Source: Salegentibacter maritimus (GTDB lineage: Bacteria; Bacteroidota; Bacteroidia; Flavobacteriales; Flavobacteriaceae). From it: 64,000 nt of DNA. A program made the position numbers and the translations under genes. Under the pieces are notes generated by a model. It worked only from the letters and a program-made list of their open reading frames with translations, searched no databases and was not told the DNA's origin. The stretch is taken from positions 282,130 to 346,129 of the forward strand of contig NZ_JAEHOK010000002.1 of assembly GCF_016236915.1 (NCBI RefSeq), written 5' to 3'. Numbering within the stretch: the first letter of the stretch is position 1; the number at the start of each line of letters is the position of its first letter. Of this stretch, positions 7,889-18,419 are shown piece by piece.

Positions 7889-9373
7889 TTATGTGATGCT
7901 AAAGGTAGTCCCTTCTTTCCCATCTTTAAGCTGAATTCCCATTTGCTGTAACTGATCTCTTATCTGGTCGCTTAAAGCAAAATTTTTATTGTCCCTGGCT
8001 TCGGCGCGTAGCTTTATAAGCAAGTCTACGGTAGCATTAAGTTTATCTGAAGTATCATTATTTTCTGAAACTTTATCCAAAAGCCCTAATACATCAAACA
8101 TAAAAGCCGACATGGTTTTTTGTAACTCTTTTTTGTCCTCAGCAGTGATTGTAGCTGCCTCTTCCTTAATATTATTAATCATCTTAACCGCATCAAAAAG
8201 TTTAGCGATTAGGATAGGACTATTAAAATCGTCGTTCATGGCGTCATAGCAAGACTGTTTCCAGCTCTTGAGATCTAAGCTAGATTTTTCTGAAACCTGA
8301 AGCTCATCAATGGCATGGTAAGCGTCCATCAATCGGTTAAAGCCTTTTTCGCTTGCTCTCAATGCCTCATCTGAAAAATCTAAAATACTTCTATAATGAG
8401 CCTGAAGCATAAAAAAACGAGTGACATTAGGTGAAAATGCTTTGTCTAAAACATCGTTATTTCCCGAAAAGATTTCCTCAGGAAGAATGTTATTTCCTGT
8501 ACTTTTAGCCATTTTTTTACCATTTAAGGTAAGCATATTGGCGTGTAGCCAGTAATTTACAGGATTTTTGCCGGTGGCCGCTTCTCCCTGGGCAATTTCA
8601 CATTCGTGATGAGGGAATTTTAAGTCCATACCACCACCGTGAATATCAAATTCTTCACCCAAATATTTTGTGCTCATTACGGTACACTCTAAGTGCCAGC
8701 CGGGAAATCCATCACTCCAGGGTGAAGGCCAGCGCATAATGTGCTGCGGTTCTGCTTTTTTCCAAAGGGCAAAATCCTGCGGATTTTTCTTATCGCTTTG
8801 TGCAGCCAGTTCGCGGGTGTTGGCGATCATATTATCAATATCCCTTCCGCTTAGCTTACCATAATGATTGGTTTCATTAAATTTCTTTACATCAAAATAG
8901 ACCGAGCCGTTTACCTCATAAGCAAAGCCTTTTTCAATAATGGTTTTAACAATCTCAATTTGCTCTACAATATGCCCGGTAGCCGTAGGCTCTATGCTTG
9001 GAGGTAGATTGTTGAATTTTTGTAGGATATTATGAAAATCTACGGTGTAGCGCTGCACCACTTCCATAGGTTCTATTTGCTCTAAACGTGCTTTTTTTGC
9101 AATTCTATCTTCACCGCTATCTGCATCATTCTCCAGGTGGCCGGCATCTGTAATATTTCTTACATACCTAACCTTATATCCCAAATGTTTTAAATACCTA
9201 AATACTAGATCAAAAGAGATAAAAGTTCGGCAGTTACCTAAATGAACATTGCTGTAAACAGTGGGGCCGCAGACATACATCCCAACATTTCCTTCGTTTA
9301 GCGGTTTAAAAATCTCTTTTTTTCCGCTCATAGAATTATACATCTTTAAGCTTTGTTCCTGGTAAAGCGCCAT
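7889..9373 (-). CDS. cysS: Cysteinyl-tRNA synthetase
   Basis: A 494-residue class I aminoacyl-tRNA synthetase that charges tRNA-Cys in the cytoplasm. The HIGH motif appears as VHLGN (in [12 protein letters not shown]), the KMSKS loop as KKMAKSTGN. The zinc ligands are visible as the Cys in YVCGPTVY, the Cys in HLECTVMS and the histidine/glutamate set in FPHHECE. The C-terminal DALR-like helical region ends in [18 protein letters not shown], the usual end. It lies 38 bases downstream of folE on the minus strand, and the full length suggests a functional, probably single-copy gene. Confidence 0.97.
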   Translation of the reverse strand: MALYQEQSLKMYNSMSGKKEIFKPLNEGNVGMYVCGPTVYSNVHLGNCRTFISFDLVFRYLKHLGYKVRYVRNITDAGHLENDADSGEDRIAKKARLEQIEPMEVVQRYTVDFHNILQKFNNLPPSIEPTATGHIVEQIEIVKTIIEKGFAYEVNGSVYFDVKKFNETNHYGKLSGRDIDNMIANTRELAAQSDKKNPQDFALWKKAEPQHIMRWPSPWSDGFPGWHLECTVMSTKYLGEEFDIHGGGMDLKFPHHECEIAQGEAATGKNPVNYWLHANMLTLNGKKMAKSTGNNILPEEIFSGNNDVLDKAFSPNVTRFFMLQAHYRSILDFSDEALRASEKGFNRLMDAYHAIDELQVSEKSSLDLKSWKQSCYDAMNDDFNSPILIAKLFDAVKMINNIKEEAATITAEDKKELQKTMSAFMFDVLGLLDKVSENNDTSDKLNATVDLLIKLRAEARDNKNFALSDQIRDQLQQMGIQLKDGKEGTTFSIT

Positions 9374-9411
9374 AGATACTTAGTTGTTGATTAGTAAGAA
9401 ATAGTAAATTT

Positions 9412-10089
9412 TTAAAAAGTAGTGTCTAGTTTTATATAGTCAAGAAATTCCCTTTTTACAGATTGTTCCTTGAAAGCACCTCCAAATTCACTGGTTACGG
9501 TACTGCTGTCTATATCTCTAATACCACGACTGTTTACACACAAGTGTTTGGCATCTACTACGCATGCAACATCTGGAGTGCCCAGTGCCTTTTGTAATTC
9601 CTGAACTATTTGCATCGTCATTCGCTCCTGTACCTGTGGTCTTTTTGCGAAATAATCTACAATACGGTTCATTTTAGAAAGGCCAATTACACGCCCTTTA
9701 GAAATATAGGCCACGTGTGCTTTTCCAACTATAGGAAGTAAGTGGTGTTCGCAGGTAGAATACACAGTGATATTCTTTTCTACCAACATTTCACCATATT
9801 TATATTTGTTTTCAAAAGTTGATGCTACGGGTTTTTTCTCCGGATTTAAGCCGGCAAAAATTTCATTGACGAACATTTTCGCAACACGTTGTGGAGTTCC
9901 CTTTAGGCTATCGTCTGTAAGGTCCAGGCCTAAGGTTTCCATAATTCTTTTTACATCTTTATTGATAAGTGCTACTTTTTCAATATCGCTTAATTCAAAA
10001 GCGTCTTCACGAATAGGGTTTTCAGCACTGCTTCCTGCATGGGCGTCTCCCTGCTCATCAATGTCATTCAAAATTTTGTCTATTTTCAT
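9412..10089 (-). CDS. folE: GTP cyclohydrolase I
   Basis: A 225-residue enzyme that converts GTP to dihydroneopterin triphosphate plus formate, the first step of folate/pterin synthesis. The active-site and zinc motif STCEHHLLPIVG is intact, with the later zinc cysteine in KHLCVNSRGI and the phosphate-binding TSEFGGAF near the C-terminus. The start at 10089 (MKIDKILNDI) is chosen because an in-frame start at 10134 lies inside the probable -7 element (TATCTTTG, 10132-10139 minus strand). It heads the minus-strand run folE-cysS-yidD-lgt-DUF192. The acidic N-terminal extension is usual in Flavobacteriia. Confidence 0.95.
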   Translation of the reverse strand: MKIDKILNDIDEQGDAHAGSSAENPIREDAFELSDIEKVALINKDVKRIMETLGLDLTDDSLKGTPQRVAKMFVNEIFAGLNPEKKPVASTFENKYKYGEMLVEKNITVYSTCEHHLLPIVGKAHVAYISKGRVIGLSKMNRIVDYFAKRPQVQERMTMQIVQELQKALGTPDVACVVDAKHLCVNSRGIRDIDSSTVTSEFGGAFKEQSVKREFLDYIKLDTTF

Positions 10090-10131
10090 ACCGTTTTTAC
10101 AATAATAGTCGTAAACAGATTGTTTGGCTTG

Positions 10132-10139
10132 CAAAGATA
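10132..10139 (-). promoter_or_regulatory. -7 element of folE
   Basis: On the minus strand the sequence is TATCTTTG, matching TAnnTTTG, 42 bases before the folE ATG at 10089. This position rules out the longer reading of FolE that would start at 10134. Confidence 0.6.
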
Positions 10140-10212
10140 CGTATTTAATAGGTTTTTATATAACCTTAAAGCCCGGGGATTAAAGAGATATTTGTTATTT
10201 CTATTCTCTATA

Positions 10213-12036
10213 ATGAAACGAAATTTACGTCTTTTTTTATGGTTTTTTCTTGTTTGCGCAAGTATGGCAAAGGCTTTTGCCCAGGGTGAAGTATGTAGTG
10301 AGATTCAACCTTTTTGCGCCGGGGACGAACTGGTGTTTCAAAATACCAATGTAAATAATAGCAGTGTAAGCGATGCTGAAGTTGGGCCATATTATGGTGA
10401 ATTACTCGCACAACCTTACCCCAGTTGGTACTTTTTCCAAATAGGCCGGGCCGGTAATTTAGATTTTGTAATCTCTCAATCTGAAAATTCCGATGGAAGC
10501 GGAATTGCACTCGATGTAGATTATGCAGTTTGGGGACCCTTTAAGCAAGGTGATGCCATTTGTGATTATGAGATGCTTAGTGAGGAAAATTTGGTAAGTA
10601 GTTCTTATTCCAATAAGGCTGTTGAAACTTTATCATTAGAAGATGCTGAAGTTGGAGAAATCTACGTGATAATTATTACAAATTTTAGGGGAGATCCCGG
10701 GTATATTAAATTGGAACAGGAAAATCTAAATGATACCGGAGCCGGCGCAACAGATTGTTTCACAAACGGCCTTGAGGATGAAGTTTTTGCCTGCCAGGGC
10801 GAAACCATAATTCTTGATGGTACTATACTGTTTGCCGAAAGCTATAAATGGTTTAAAAAAGTTGAAGGTAAATTTGAAGTTTTAGAGGGAGAAAATGAAG
10901 CATATTTAGAGGTAGATGAAGATGGGGAGTATAAATTAATTGCTACCGATAACTTAGCAAATATTACCGAAGATTTTGTGACGGTAGAATTTAAACCAGA
11001 ACCTATTGCAAATACTCCAACAGATTTATTTATATGTGACCCTAACCAAACTACCATAGATCTTACATTGGCTTCAAAAGAAATATTGGCCGGGAATACT
11101 TCTGAGGAAAATTATAGTGTGAACTTTTATACCTCTTTAGCGGAGCTTGAAGCTGAAAATCCTATTGAAAATACCAAAGCATTTCCGTTGGATGCCAACA
11201 CTAAATTTTTTGCTCAGGTAGAAGGAGTAGATAGTGGCTGCCGTTCAGAAGTTGTTTCATTTAATGCAGAGATAGAACTTTTGCCTGAAGCTTACCTTCC
11301 GGAAGAAACTATAGTTTGCATAGATATTAATGGAGATATTACCGGACAAACTAAAATAGGGAAAGATTTAGGAGGTAATTATACCTATCAATGGTTTGAA
11401 GAAGGTAGTTTGCTTAGTACTAATGCGGTGCTCGAGCTAACTGAAGTTCCCGAAGCAAAATCTATAGAGCTTATTGTTACAAATTCTAAATCGGGTTGCA
11501 AAGCAAGCTTTCAAACCGCTATTACTGTTTATTCCAGGCCCGAAAATGTTTTGGTTGAAATTAAAGGAACCGATTTTACAGGAGGTTATGCCGTTTCTGC
11601 AGAAGTTACACCCGGCCCCGGTGAAGAAACCTTATATGAATACCGTTTAGATGAAGGAGCCTGGCGGGAAAACCCGGTTTTTAGAAATTTAACTCCCGGT
11701 TATCATCAAATTAGCGCTCGCGAGGTCAATGGCTGTGGAATTACAACTTCTCAAAATTTTTTCCTGGTAGGCTATCCCAGGTTTTTTACCCCCAATGCCG
11801 ATGGCTATAACGATACCTGGAATATTCCTAAAACCGAGCAAATAACAATCTTAAAACTTTATATTTTTGATCGTTATGGAAAACTAATCAAAGAATTGGT
11901 TCCCGGTGGCCAGGGATGGGACGGCACTTTAAACGCCAGGCCTTTGCCGGCAGACGATTATTGGTTTAAGGTAGAGTTTAAAATGCAGGATGGTACCCGT
12001 GATACATTTGGGGCAAATTTTACTTTGAAAAGATAA
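10213..12036 (+). CDS. Type IX secretion cargo protein with type B (gliding-motility) sorting domain
   Basis: A 607-residue secreted surface protein. It has a signal peptide (MKRNLRLFLWFFLVCASMAKAFAQ), an N-terminal domain with paired cysteines, Ig/PKD-like beta modules in the middle (~residues 230-500), and a C-terminal ~85-residue type B sorting domain. That domain shows PRFFTPNADGYNDTW...LYIFDRYGKLIKEL...GWDGTLNARPLPADDYWF, the gliding-motility-associated C-terminal pattern used for export and surface attachment by the type IX system. The ATG at 10213 is preferred because only it gives a signal peptide. The binding target is unknown. The gene ends in a compound repeat/terminator (12035-12166) facing gltD. 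Confidence 0.92.
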   Translation: MKRNLRLFLWFFLVCASMAKAFAQGEVCSEIQPFCAGDELVFQNTNVNNSSVSDAEVGPYYGELLAQPYPSWYFFQIGRAGNLDFVISQSENSDGSGIALDVDYAVWGPFKQGDAICDYEMLSEENLVSSSYSNKAVETLSLEDAEVGEIYVIIITNFRGDPGYIKLEQENLNDTGAGATDCFTNGLEDEVFACQGETIILDGTILFAESYKWFKKVEGKFEVLEGENEAYLEVDEDGEYKLIATDNLANITEDFVTVEFKPEPIANTPTDLFICDPNQTTIDLTLASKEILAGNTSEENYSVNFYTSLAELEAENPIENTKAFPLDANTKFFAQVEGVDSGCRSEVVSFNAEIELLPEAYLPEETIVCIDINGDITGQTKIGKDLGGNYTYQWFEEGSLLSTNAVLELTEVPEAKSIELIVTNSKSGCKASFQTAITVYSRPENVLVEIKGTDFTGGYAVSAEVTPGPGEETLYEYRLDEGAWRENPVFRNLTPGYHQISAREVNGCGITTSQNFFLVGYPRFFTPNADGYNDTWNIPKTEQITILKLYIFDRYGKLIKELVPGGQGWDGTLNARPLPADDYWFKVEFKMQDGTRDTFGANFTLKR

Positions 12037-12166
12037 AAGACTGTTTGAAAGCAATATTTCGTCAAGCTGAACTTGTTTCAGCTTCTAACGAGATAAAATT
12101 ACTAAGTCCATAAATCCTGAAACAAGTTCAGGATGAAGATTTTAGAAAACTTTAAAACAGTCTTTT
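12035..12166. repeat. Terminator-like hairpin with a nested BIME-like palindromic repeat (copy A)
   Basis: Outer arms AAAAGACTGTTTGAAA (12035-12050) and its near-perfect complement (12151-12166), followed by a T-run, form a long stem between the convergent T9SS gene and gltD. The loop holds an inverted repeat from CGTCAAGCTGAACTTG (12060) to CAAGTTCAGGATGAAG (12138). Each half can itself fold, for example AAGCTGAA...TTCAGCTT. The same nested design occurs at 25955-26087. Confidence 0.85.
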
Positions 12167-12193
12167 TAAACAATAATTTATTAAAAAATCAAA

Positions 12194-13654
12194 TTAAGCA
12201 GCGGGAAGATCGCCTTCTCCTTTTCTTGGTAAAATAGATTTTCCCATTAAATACTTATCTACGTGATAAGCGGCTTCACGACCTTCAGAAATTGCCCAAA
12301 CAATTAAAGATTGTCCGCGGCGCATATCTCCGGCAGTAAAAATATTTGGTACGTTGGTTTGGTATCCTTTATCACCTTTAATATTTGTTCTGCTATCCAG
12401 TTCAAGGCCTAGCTGCTCGCTTAATGTTTTTTCGGGGCCGGTAAAACCTAAAGCTAAAAGAACCAGTTCGCAAGGCCACTCTTTTTCAGAACCTTCCACT
12501 TCTTTAAGTTGTGGCCTGCCATTTTCACCTTTTACCCATTCTATATTAACCGTTTTTAAAGCTTTTAAATTACCATCTTTATCTCTAATAAATTCTTTGG
12601 TGTTAATGCTCCAATTACGCTCTACACCTTCTTCGTGAGAGGAAGTGGTTTTTAGGGTGAAAGGCCAATATGGCCATGGGTTTTCTTTGTTTCTATGCTC
12701 TCCCGGCATTGGCATAATTTCAAAATTGGTAACCGATTTTGCTCCGTGACGGTTAGAAGTTCCAACACAGTCAGAACCGGTGTCACCACCACCAATTACA
12801 ATTACATGTTTCCCTTCAGCCGAATATTCAGCTGTTAGATCTTTTATACCATCTACAACTTCGTTGTTATTTTTTAGGAAATCCATAGCCTGCATAATAC
12901 CTGTGCCTTCGGCTCCTTCAATAGGAAGATTTCTACGTTTGGTAGCACCCCCGCAAAGTACAACGGCGTCAAATTCCTTAAGCTTTTCAGTTTCATAATT
13001 TTCACCAACATTTACACCGGTTTCAAATTTAATTCCTTCCCCTTTTAAAACATTAATCCTACGGTCAATTACATGTTTTTCCATTTTAAAATCGGGAATT
13101 CCGTAACGTAATAATCCGCCAACTTTATTGTCTCGTTCAAAAACTGTTACTTCGTGACCGGCGCGATTAAGTTGTTGTGCTGCAGCAAGTCCGGCAGGTC
13201 CAGATCCTACAACCACAACCGTTTTTCCGGTTCTGGATTTTGGAGGCTGTGGGGTAATCCATCCTTCTTTAAAACCGCGTTCTACAATATATTTTTCAAT
13301 AAGCTCTATTGCAACCGGCGGATCTGTAATCCCTAATACACAGGCCGATTCGCAGGGTGCCGGGCATAACCTTCCTGTAAATTCAGGGAAGTTATTGGTT
13401 GCGTGTAAAATAGTGAGTGCTTTTTTCCAGTCGTTTTTATAAACGGCATGATTAAAATCTGGAATTAAATTCCCTACCGGGCAGCCACTATGGCAAAAAG
13501 GAATTCCGCAATCCATACATCGCGCACCTTGCTCGCTAAGTTCGTCCGTCGATAATTCCTTAGTAAATTCTTTATAATCTTTAACTCGTTTTTCAACAGC
13601 TACTGTCTCTTCCTCTTTACGGTCGTATTCCATAAAACCTCTTATCTTGCCCAT
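12194..13654 (-). CDS. gltD: Glutamate synthase (NADPH), small subunit
   Basis: A 486-residue flavoprotein that passes electrons from NAD(P)H through FAD and iron-sulfur clusters to the large subunit, for the conversion of glutamine and 2-oxoglutarate to two glutamates. Cluster cysteines are present (CMDCGIPFCHSGCP about residues 46-59; CPAPCESAC about 98-106). The FAD site is VVVGSGPAGLAAAQQL and the NADPH site VIVIGGGDTGSDC. The closing GD-RRGQSLIVWAISEGR motif is intact. It follows gltB after two bases on the minus strand, so it is co-transcribed and probably coupled. Full length. Confidence 0.97.
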   Translation of the reverse strand: MGKIRGFMEYDRKEEETVAVEKRVKDYKEFTKELSTDELSEQGARCMDCGIPFCHSGCPVGNLIPDFNHAVYKNDWKKALTILHATNNFPEFTGRLCPAPCESACVLGITDPPVAIELIEKYIVERGFKEGWITPQPPKSRTGKTVVVVGSGPAGLAAAQQLNRAGHEVTVFERDNKVGGLLRYGIPDFKMEKHVIDRRINVLKGEGIKFETGVNVGENYETEKLKEFDAVVLCGGATKRRNLPIEGAEGTGIMQAMDFLKNNNEVVDGIKDLTAEYSAEGKHVIVIGGGDTGSDCVGTSNRHGAKSVTNFEIMPMPGEHRNKENPWPYWPFTLKTTSSHEEGVERNWSINTKEFIRDKDGNLKALKTVNIEWVKGENGRPQLKEVEGSEKEWPCELVLLALGFTGPEKTLSEQLGLELDSRTNIKGDKGYQTNVPNIFTAGDMRRGQSLIVWAISEGREAAYHVDKYLMGKSILPRKGEGDLPAA

Positions 13655-13656
13655 AA

Positions 13657-16600
13657 TTATGCTGTTTTAAGTTCTTTTTGTTCTTTTTTCATTTTATCTT
13701 CTTCCATTTTCTGTAAAGCCCTTTTGAATTCTGTAGGCATTACTTTTATGAATTTCCCTGAATTCTCCTTCCAGTTTTCAAGAATTTCTTTGGCTACATC
13801 ACTTTCGGTATAGCGATAATGATTTTCAATTAATTCTTTCAGCTCTTCTTTGTTTTCTTCTGAAGGATCTTCTAAACCAATCATTTCCATATTGAAATTA
13901 TGATTATCCAGGCTGTTATCTGCGTTATAGATGTAGGCAATTCCTCCGCTCATTCCGGCAGCAAAATTTCTTCCAATTGTTCCAAGAATTACGGCAATTC
14001 CACCGGTCATATACTCACAACCGTGGTCACCAATACCTTCAACCACTGCTTTGGCACCAGAGTTTCGAACGCAAAAACGCTCACCTCCAATTCCGTTGAT
14101 ATAGGCCTCGCCATCGGTGGCACCATATAATGCAACATTTCCAATAATTACATTCTCGTTAGATTTAAAGGACGCTTCTTTAGGTTTTCGAACACTTAAA
14201 GTAGCTCCGGAAAGACCTTTTCCTAAGTAATCATTAGTGTTTCCGTTAATGTTCATGGTAAGTCCTTTGGTGGCAAAAGCCCCAAAACTTTGTCCGCCAG
14301 AACCTGTGAAATTTAAAGTAAGGGTACCTTTAGGTAAACCTTTTTCTCCGTGAATTTTGGAAATTTCATTACTTAATATAGCCCCTGTAGTACGGTTTAT
14401 GTTGCTAATAGGGAAATCCAGACTCATTTTTTCTTTTCTATAGATGGCGGGATGCGCTTGTTTTAAAATCTCAAAATCTAAAACATTGCTAAGATTATGG
14501 TCCTGGGATTCAGTATTATAAAGCGGCATATCCTCATCTACGTTTGGTTTGTATAGAATATTAGAAAGATCCAGTCCCTGAGCTTTATAATGTTCTATAG
14601 CACGATCCATATCTAATTTTTGGCTTTGTCCAACCATTTCGTTGATACTTCTAAAGCCAAGATCTGCCATTATTTGTCTTAATTCCTGTGCGATGAAATA
14701 CATAAAGTTAATCACATCTTCAGGAGTACCTTTAAATTTCTTACGAAGTTCAGGGTCTTGTGTAGCAATTCCCACGGGGCAGGTATTTAAATGGCAGGCT
14801 CGCATCATAATACAGCCTGAAGCTACCAGCGGTGCAGTAGAAAATCCAAATTCTTCTGCTCCCAGTAAAGCTGCAATTGCTACATCCCTACCGGTTTTTA
14901 ACTGTCCGTCGCACTCTACCACAATTCTATTTCTAAGGTTATTGATGAGTAGGGTTTGTTGTGCTTCGGCAATTCCCAATTCCCATGGTAAACCTGCGTG
15001 GCGAAGTGAGGTTAGGGGGGAGGCCCCTGTACCACCATCGTATCCGGAAATTAAAACCACATCGGCCTTGGCTTTTGCTACCCCGGCAGCAATAGTTCCC
15101 ACGCCCACTTTAGAAACCAATTTTACATTAATCCTGGCATCGCGGTTAGCATTTTTAAGGTCGAATATTAATTGCGCCAAATCTTCAATAGAGTAAATAT
15201 CGTGGTGTGGTGGTGGCGAAATTAGTCCTACATAAGGAGTCGAATTTCTGGTTTTGGCAATATCAGGATTTACTTTTGGCCCCGGCAGTTGTCCACCTTC
15301 CCCGGGTTTTGCACCCTGGGCCATTTTAATTTGAATTTCCTGTGCATTGCTTAAGTAATTAATAGAAACCCCAAATCTTCCTGAAGCTACCTGTTTAATG
15401 GCAGAGTTTCTCCAGTTTCCGTCCAAATCTTTATGAAAACGTTGTGGGTCTTCACCACCCTCGCCCGAGTTGCTTTTTCCCTGCATACGGTTCATGGCAA
15501 TAGCAAGGTTTTCGTGGGCTTCCTTACTTATAGAACCAAAAGACATAGCGCCCGTTTTAAAGCGTTTTACTATTTCTGTCCAGGGTTCCACTTCATCAAT
15601 AGGAATAGGGTTTAAATCGCGAAATTTAAACATTCCGCGAAGCGTCATTAAACGCTCGCTTTGGTCGTTTATAAACTTAGAATATTCCTGGTAAGCCTTA
15701 GTGCTGTTTTGTCTTACGGCTTGTTGCAGCTTAGCAACACTTGCCGGATTAAACATGTGCCTTTCACCTGTTCTTCTCCAACGATAATCCCCTCCAATTT
15801 CTAAATCAAGATTAGTGTCTGTTTTGGGAGTGCTAAATGCGTTTTCAACTCGTTTTTGAACTTCCTTTTCTATTTCATACAAGCCAATACCTTCAATACG
15901 GGTAGGAGTGTTGGTAAAGTATTTGTCTACAAATTTTTGGTTTAACCCTAAGATTTCAAAGATTTGAGCCCCACGGTAGGAGTGAAGGGTAGAAATACCA
16001 ATCTTGTTCATAATCTTTATAATCCCTTTCCCAATAGCTACATTAAAATTCTGTACGGCAACTTCGGGATCATTAACTTCAATTTCTTTTTCTTCAACCA
16101 GGTTGTAAATAATTTCGTTAACCATATAAGGGTTAATCGCACTGGCACCATAACCAAATAACAATGCAAAATGATGCGGCTCCCTGGGTTCAGCCGATTC
16201 TATTACAATCCCGAAAGAAGATCTACGATTGTATTTCTTCACACGATGGTGCACAAACGAGCAGGCTAAAAGCGATGGAATTGGGGCTAATTTTGGGTCG
16301 GCATTTCGATCTGTTAGGATAATAATATTGCAACCATCGTCTACCGCATCGTTTATTTCAAGAATAATTTCATCTAACCTTGCTTCAAGTCCGTTAAGGC
16401 CTTTTTCAGCTTCATATAAAATTGAAATAGAAGCCGTTTTAAAATCGGGATGTTCTATGTATTTTATTTTATCTAAATCTTCGTTGGAAATAACGGGATT
16501 TTGGATTCTTAGTTTTTTGGACTGTTCGGGAATTATATCGAATAAATTGCGATCTTCTCCAATAGAAAGGCTAATGTCGGTAACTATTTCTTCCCTAATA

Positions 16601-18180
16601 CCATCTAACGGAGGATTGGTTACCTGGGCAAATAATTGTTTGAAATAGTTGAATAATAATTGCGATTTATCTGAAAGTACCGCTAGCGGAATATCTGCAC
16701 CCATAGAGCCAATGGCCTCTTTTCCCTGCGTCGCCATAGGGGTGATTATGGTTTTGATATCTTCCTGGGTATATCCGAATAGTTTTTGACGACTATGGAT
16801 ATCAATTTTTTCAACAGGGGTCTTGTTCCCGGTGTAGGGAACTTCAGAAAGGTTTAGAAGGTTTTCATCAAGCCATTTGCGGTAAGGTCTTTCTGAAATT
16901 ATTTTCTGTTTTACTTCCTCGTCTTCCACAATTCTACCCTCGTTCATGTCTACCAAAAACATTCTTCCGGGCTCTAACCTTCCGTGGCGTTCTACATTTT
17001 CCGGTTGAATTTCCAGCACCCCGGTTTCTGAAGACATAATTACATAGCCATCTTTGGTTAGGGTGTAGCGAGATGGTCTTAGGCCATTTCTATCTAAAAG
17101 TGCCCCTATATAATTTCCATCGGTAAAAGGAATAGAAGCGGGCCCGTCCCAGGGTTCCATAATGCAGGAGTTGTATTCGTAAAATGCTTTTTTCTCATCT
17201 TGCATAGAAGGATTTTTCTCCCAGGCTTCGGGAACCATCATCATAATGGCTTCGGGAAGGGAACGTCCCGTTTGCAATAACAATTCCAGTACAGTGTCCA
17301 TAGAAGCAGAATCTGATTTTCCTTCAGAAACAATAGGTATAATTTCTTTTAGATCTTCACCAAACTTCTCACTTTCAAAAAGCTCTTCGCGGGCTTTCAT
17401 TCTACTAAGGTTTCCGCGTAGCGTATTTATTTCACCATTATGGCACATATAGCGGAAAGGTTGTGCCAGATCCCAGGTTGGGAAAGTGTTGGTGGAAAAG
17501 CGTTGGTGCACCAGGGCTAACTTGGTTACTACCTCGGGCTCGTTTAGATCGCGGTAATAAACATTAATATCCTGCGGCATCAACAAACCTTTATAGATAA
17601 TGGTGTTTGTTGATAAACTTGGCAAATAAAAATATTCTGATTCAGAGAGTCCTGAATTTTCTATTCTGTGTTCTGCAATTTTTCTGGCGGCAAATAATTT
17701 AGCATTAAAACTCTCGGCAGAAACATCTTCTCCTTTTCCTATAAATATTTGCTGAACATTAGGCTCAGACAAGGACGCAATACTTCCCAGGCAGGATCTA
17801 TTTACAGGTACTTCACGCCAACCAATAAGATTAAGTCCCTGGCTTAGTATCTCCTCTTCAAATATTTCGCGACAAATTTTACGCTGATTTTTGGACTGCG
17901 GGAGAAAAACCATTCCTACCGCGTATTCTTTAAAGTCTGGAAGTTTAAATTCACAGGTTTTTTTGAAATAATCGTGGGGTATTTCTATTAATATACCGGC
18001 ACCATCACCTGTCTTCCCATCAGCACTCACTGCACCTCTGTGTTCCAGCCGAATAAGAATGTCTAAAGCTTTATGAATTATATCGTTTGTTCTTTTTCCT
18101 TTTAGATTACAGATAAATCCTGCACCACAATTATCATGCTCAAATTCGGGTGAATAGAGCCCCTGTTTTTTTAATTTCAT
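13657..18180 (-). CDS. gltB: Glutamate synthase, large subunit
   Basis: A 1507-residue cytoplasmic amidotransferase. The Ntn glutaminase domain starts at the nucleophile Cys18 in HDNCGAGF, so a short propeptide must be removed. A central domain follows, then the FMN synthase barrel, with [13 protein letters not shown] and a 3Fe-4S motif [15 protein letters not shown] near residues 1120-1135, and finally the C-terminal glycine-rich helical repeat domain (GGQSFGAF...GLSGATLSV). Length and order are standard. Together with GltD it assimilates ammonia via glutamine. A palindrome overlapping the probable -7 element (18208-18228) suggests repressor control of gltBD. Confidence 0.97.
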   Translation of the reverse strand: MKLKKQGLYSPEFEHDNCGAGFICNLKGKRTNDIIHKALDILIRLEHRGAVSADGKTGDGAGILIEIPHDYFKKTCEFKLPDFKEYAVGMVFLPQSKNQRKICREIFEEEILSQGLNLIGWREVPVNRSCLGSIASLSEPNVQQIFIGKGEDVSAESFNAKLFAARKIAEHRIENSGLSESEYFYLPSLSTNTIIYKGLLMPQDINVYYRDLNEPEVVTKLALVHQRFSTNTFPTWDLAQPFRYMCHNGEINTLRGNLSRMKAREELFESEKFGEDLKEIIPIVSEGKSDSASMDTVLELLLQTGRSLPEAIMMMVPEAWEKNPSMQDEKKAFYEYNSCIMEPWDGPASIPFTDGNYIGALLDRNGLRPSRYTLTKDGYVIMSSETGVLEIQPENVERHGRLEPGRMFLVDMNEGRIVEDEEVKQKIISERPYRKWLDENLLNLSEVPYTGNKTPVEKIDIHSRQKLFGYTQEDIKTIITPMATQGKEAIGSMGADIPLAVLSDKSQLLFNYFKQLFAQVTNPPLDGIREEIVTDISLSIGEDRNLFDIIPEQSKKLRIQNPVISNEDLDKIKYIEHPDFKTASISILYEAEKGLNGLEARLDEIILEINDAVDDGCNIIILTDRNADPKLAPIPSLLACSFVHHRVKKYNRRSSFGIVIESAEPREPHHFALLFGYGASAINPYMVNEIIYNLVEEKEIEVNDPEVAVQNFNVAIGKGIIKIMNKIGISTLHSYRGAQIFEILGLNQKFVDKYFTNTPTRIEGIGLYEIEKEVQKRVENAFSTPKTDTNLDLEIGGDYRWRRTGERHMFNPASVAKLQQAVRQNSTKAYQEYSKFINDQSERLMTLRGMFKFRDLNPIPIDEVEPWTEIVKRFKTGAMSFGSISKEAHENLAIAMNRMQGKSNSGEGGEDPQRFHKDLDGNWRNSAIKQVASGRFGVSINYLSNAQEIQIKMAQGAKPGEGGQLPGPKVNPDIAKTRNSTPYVGLISPPPHHDIYSIEDLAQLIFDLKNANRDARINVKLVSKVGVGTIAAGVAKAKADVVLISGYDGGTGASPLTSLRHAGLPWELGIAEAQQTLLINNLRNRIVVECDGQLKTGRDVAIAALLGAEEFGFSTAPLVASGCIMMRACHLNTCPVGIATQDPELRKKFKGTPEDVINFMYFIAQELRQIMADLGFRSINEMVGQSQKLDMDRAIEHYKAQGLDLSNILYKPNVDEDMPLYNTESQDHNLSNVLDFEILKQAHPAIYRKEKMSLDFPISNINRTTGAILSNEISKIHGEKGLPKGTLTLNFTGSGGQSFGAFATKGLTMNINGNTNDYLGKGLSGATLSVRKPKEASFKSNENVIIGNVALYGATDGEAYINGIGGERFCVRNSGAKAVVEGIGDHGCEYMTGGIAVILGTIGRNFAAGMSGGIAYIYNADNSLDNHNFNMEMIGLEDPSEENKEELKELIENHYRYTESDVAKEILENWKENSGKFIKVMPTEFKRALQKMEEDKMKKEQKELKTA

Positions 18181-18207
18181 ATTCTTTTCGTCCTTAAATT
18201 ATCGTCT

Positions 18208-18228
18208 CAAAATTACCTAATTAGGTAA
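18208..18228 (-). promoter_or_regulatory. gltBD promoter with overlapping palindrome
   Basis: On the minus strand TAATTTTG (18208-18215) fits TAnnTTTG, 28 bases before the gltB ATG. A perfect 16-bp palindrome TTACCTAATTAGGTAA (18213-18228) overlaps its upstream half. That is where a repressor would compete with RNA polymerase. The regulator is not encoded next to it. Confidence 0.6.
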
Positions 18229-18363
18229 AAAAAATGAAGCTTTTTGGGCTTAAAGTGTGAAGAAATTCAGTAAAATCAAATAATTTGGTTATAAATGATA
18301 AATCTACAATTAGATCCCTTTCATATTAAAAATATAATAAATGGCAGTATTAAAACTTAAGCA

Positions 18364-18398
18364 CAAAAAAAGCCCGATTTAAAAAACCGGGCTTTTGA
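18364..18398 (-). terminator. Terminator after the acyl-CoA dehydrogenase gene
   Basis: Read on the minus strand, stem AAGCCCGGTTTTT...AATCGGGCTT (core AGCCCG/CGGGCT) is followed by a T-run, 22 bases after the dehydrogenase stop. It also separates that gene from gltB. Confidence 0.8.
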
Positions 18399-18419
18399 AT
18401 GTGGATTTTTATAAGAAAT

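Noticed and set aside
10039..10212. Upstream extension of the T9SS cargo gene (58 extra codons)
   Set aside because: It overlaps the folE start and promoter and would bury the signal peptide; the ATG at 10213 fits better.
15433..15694. Open frames on the plus strand across gltB and other long genes
   Set aside because: They are antisense shadows of strongly conserved genes, with no start context or family resemblance.
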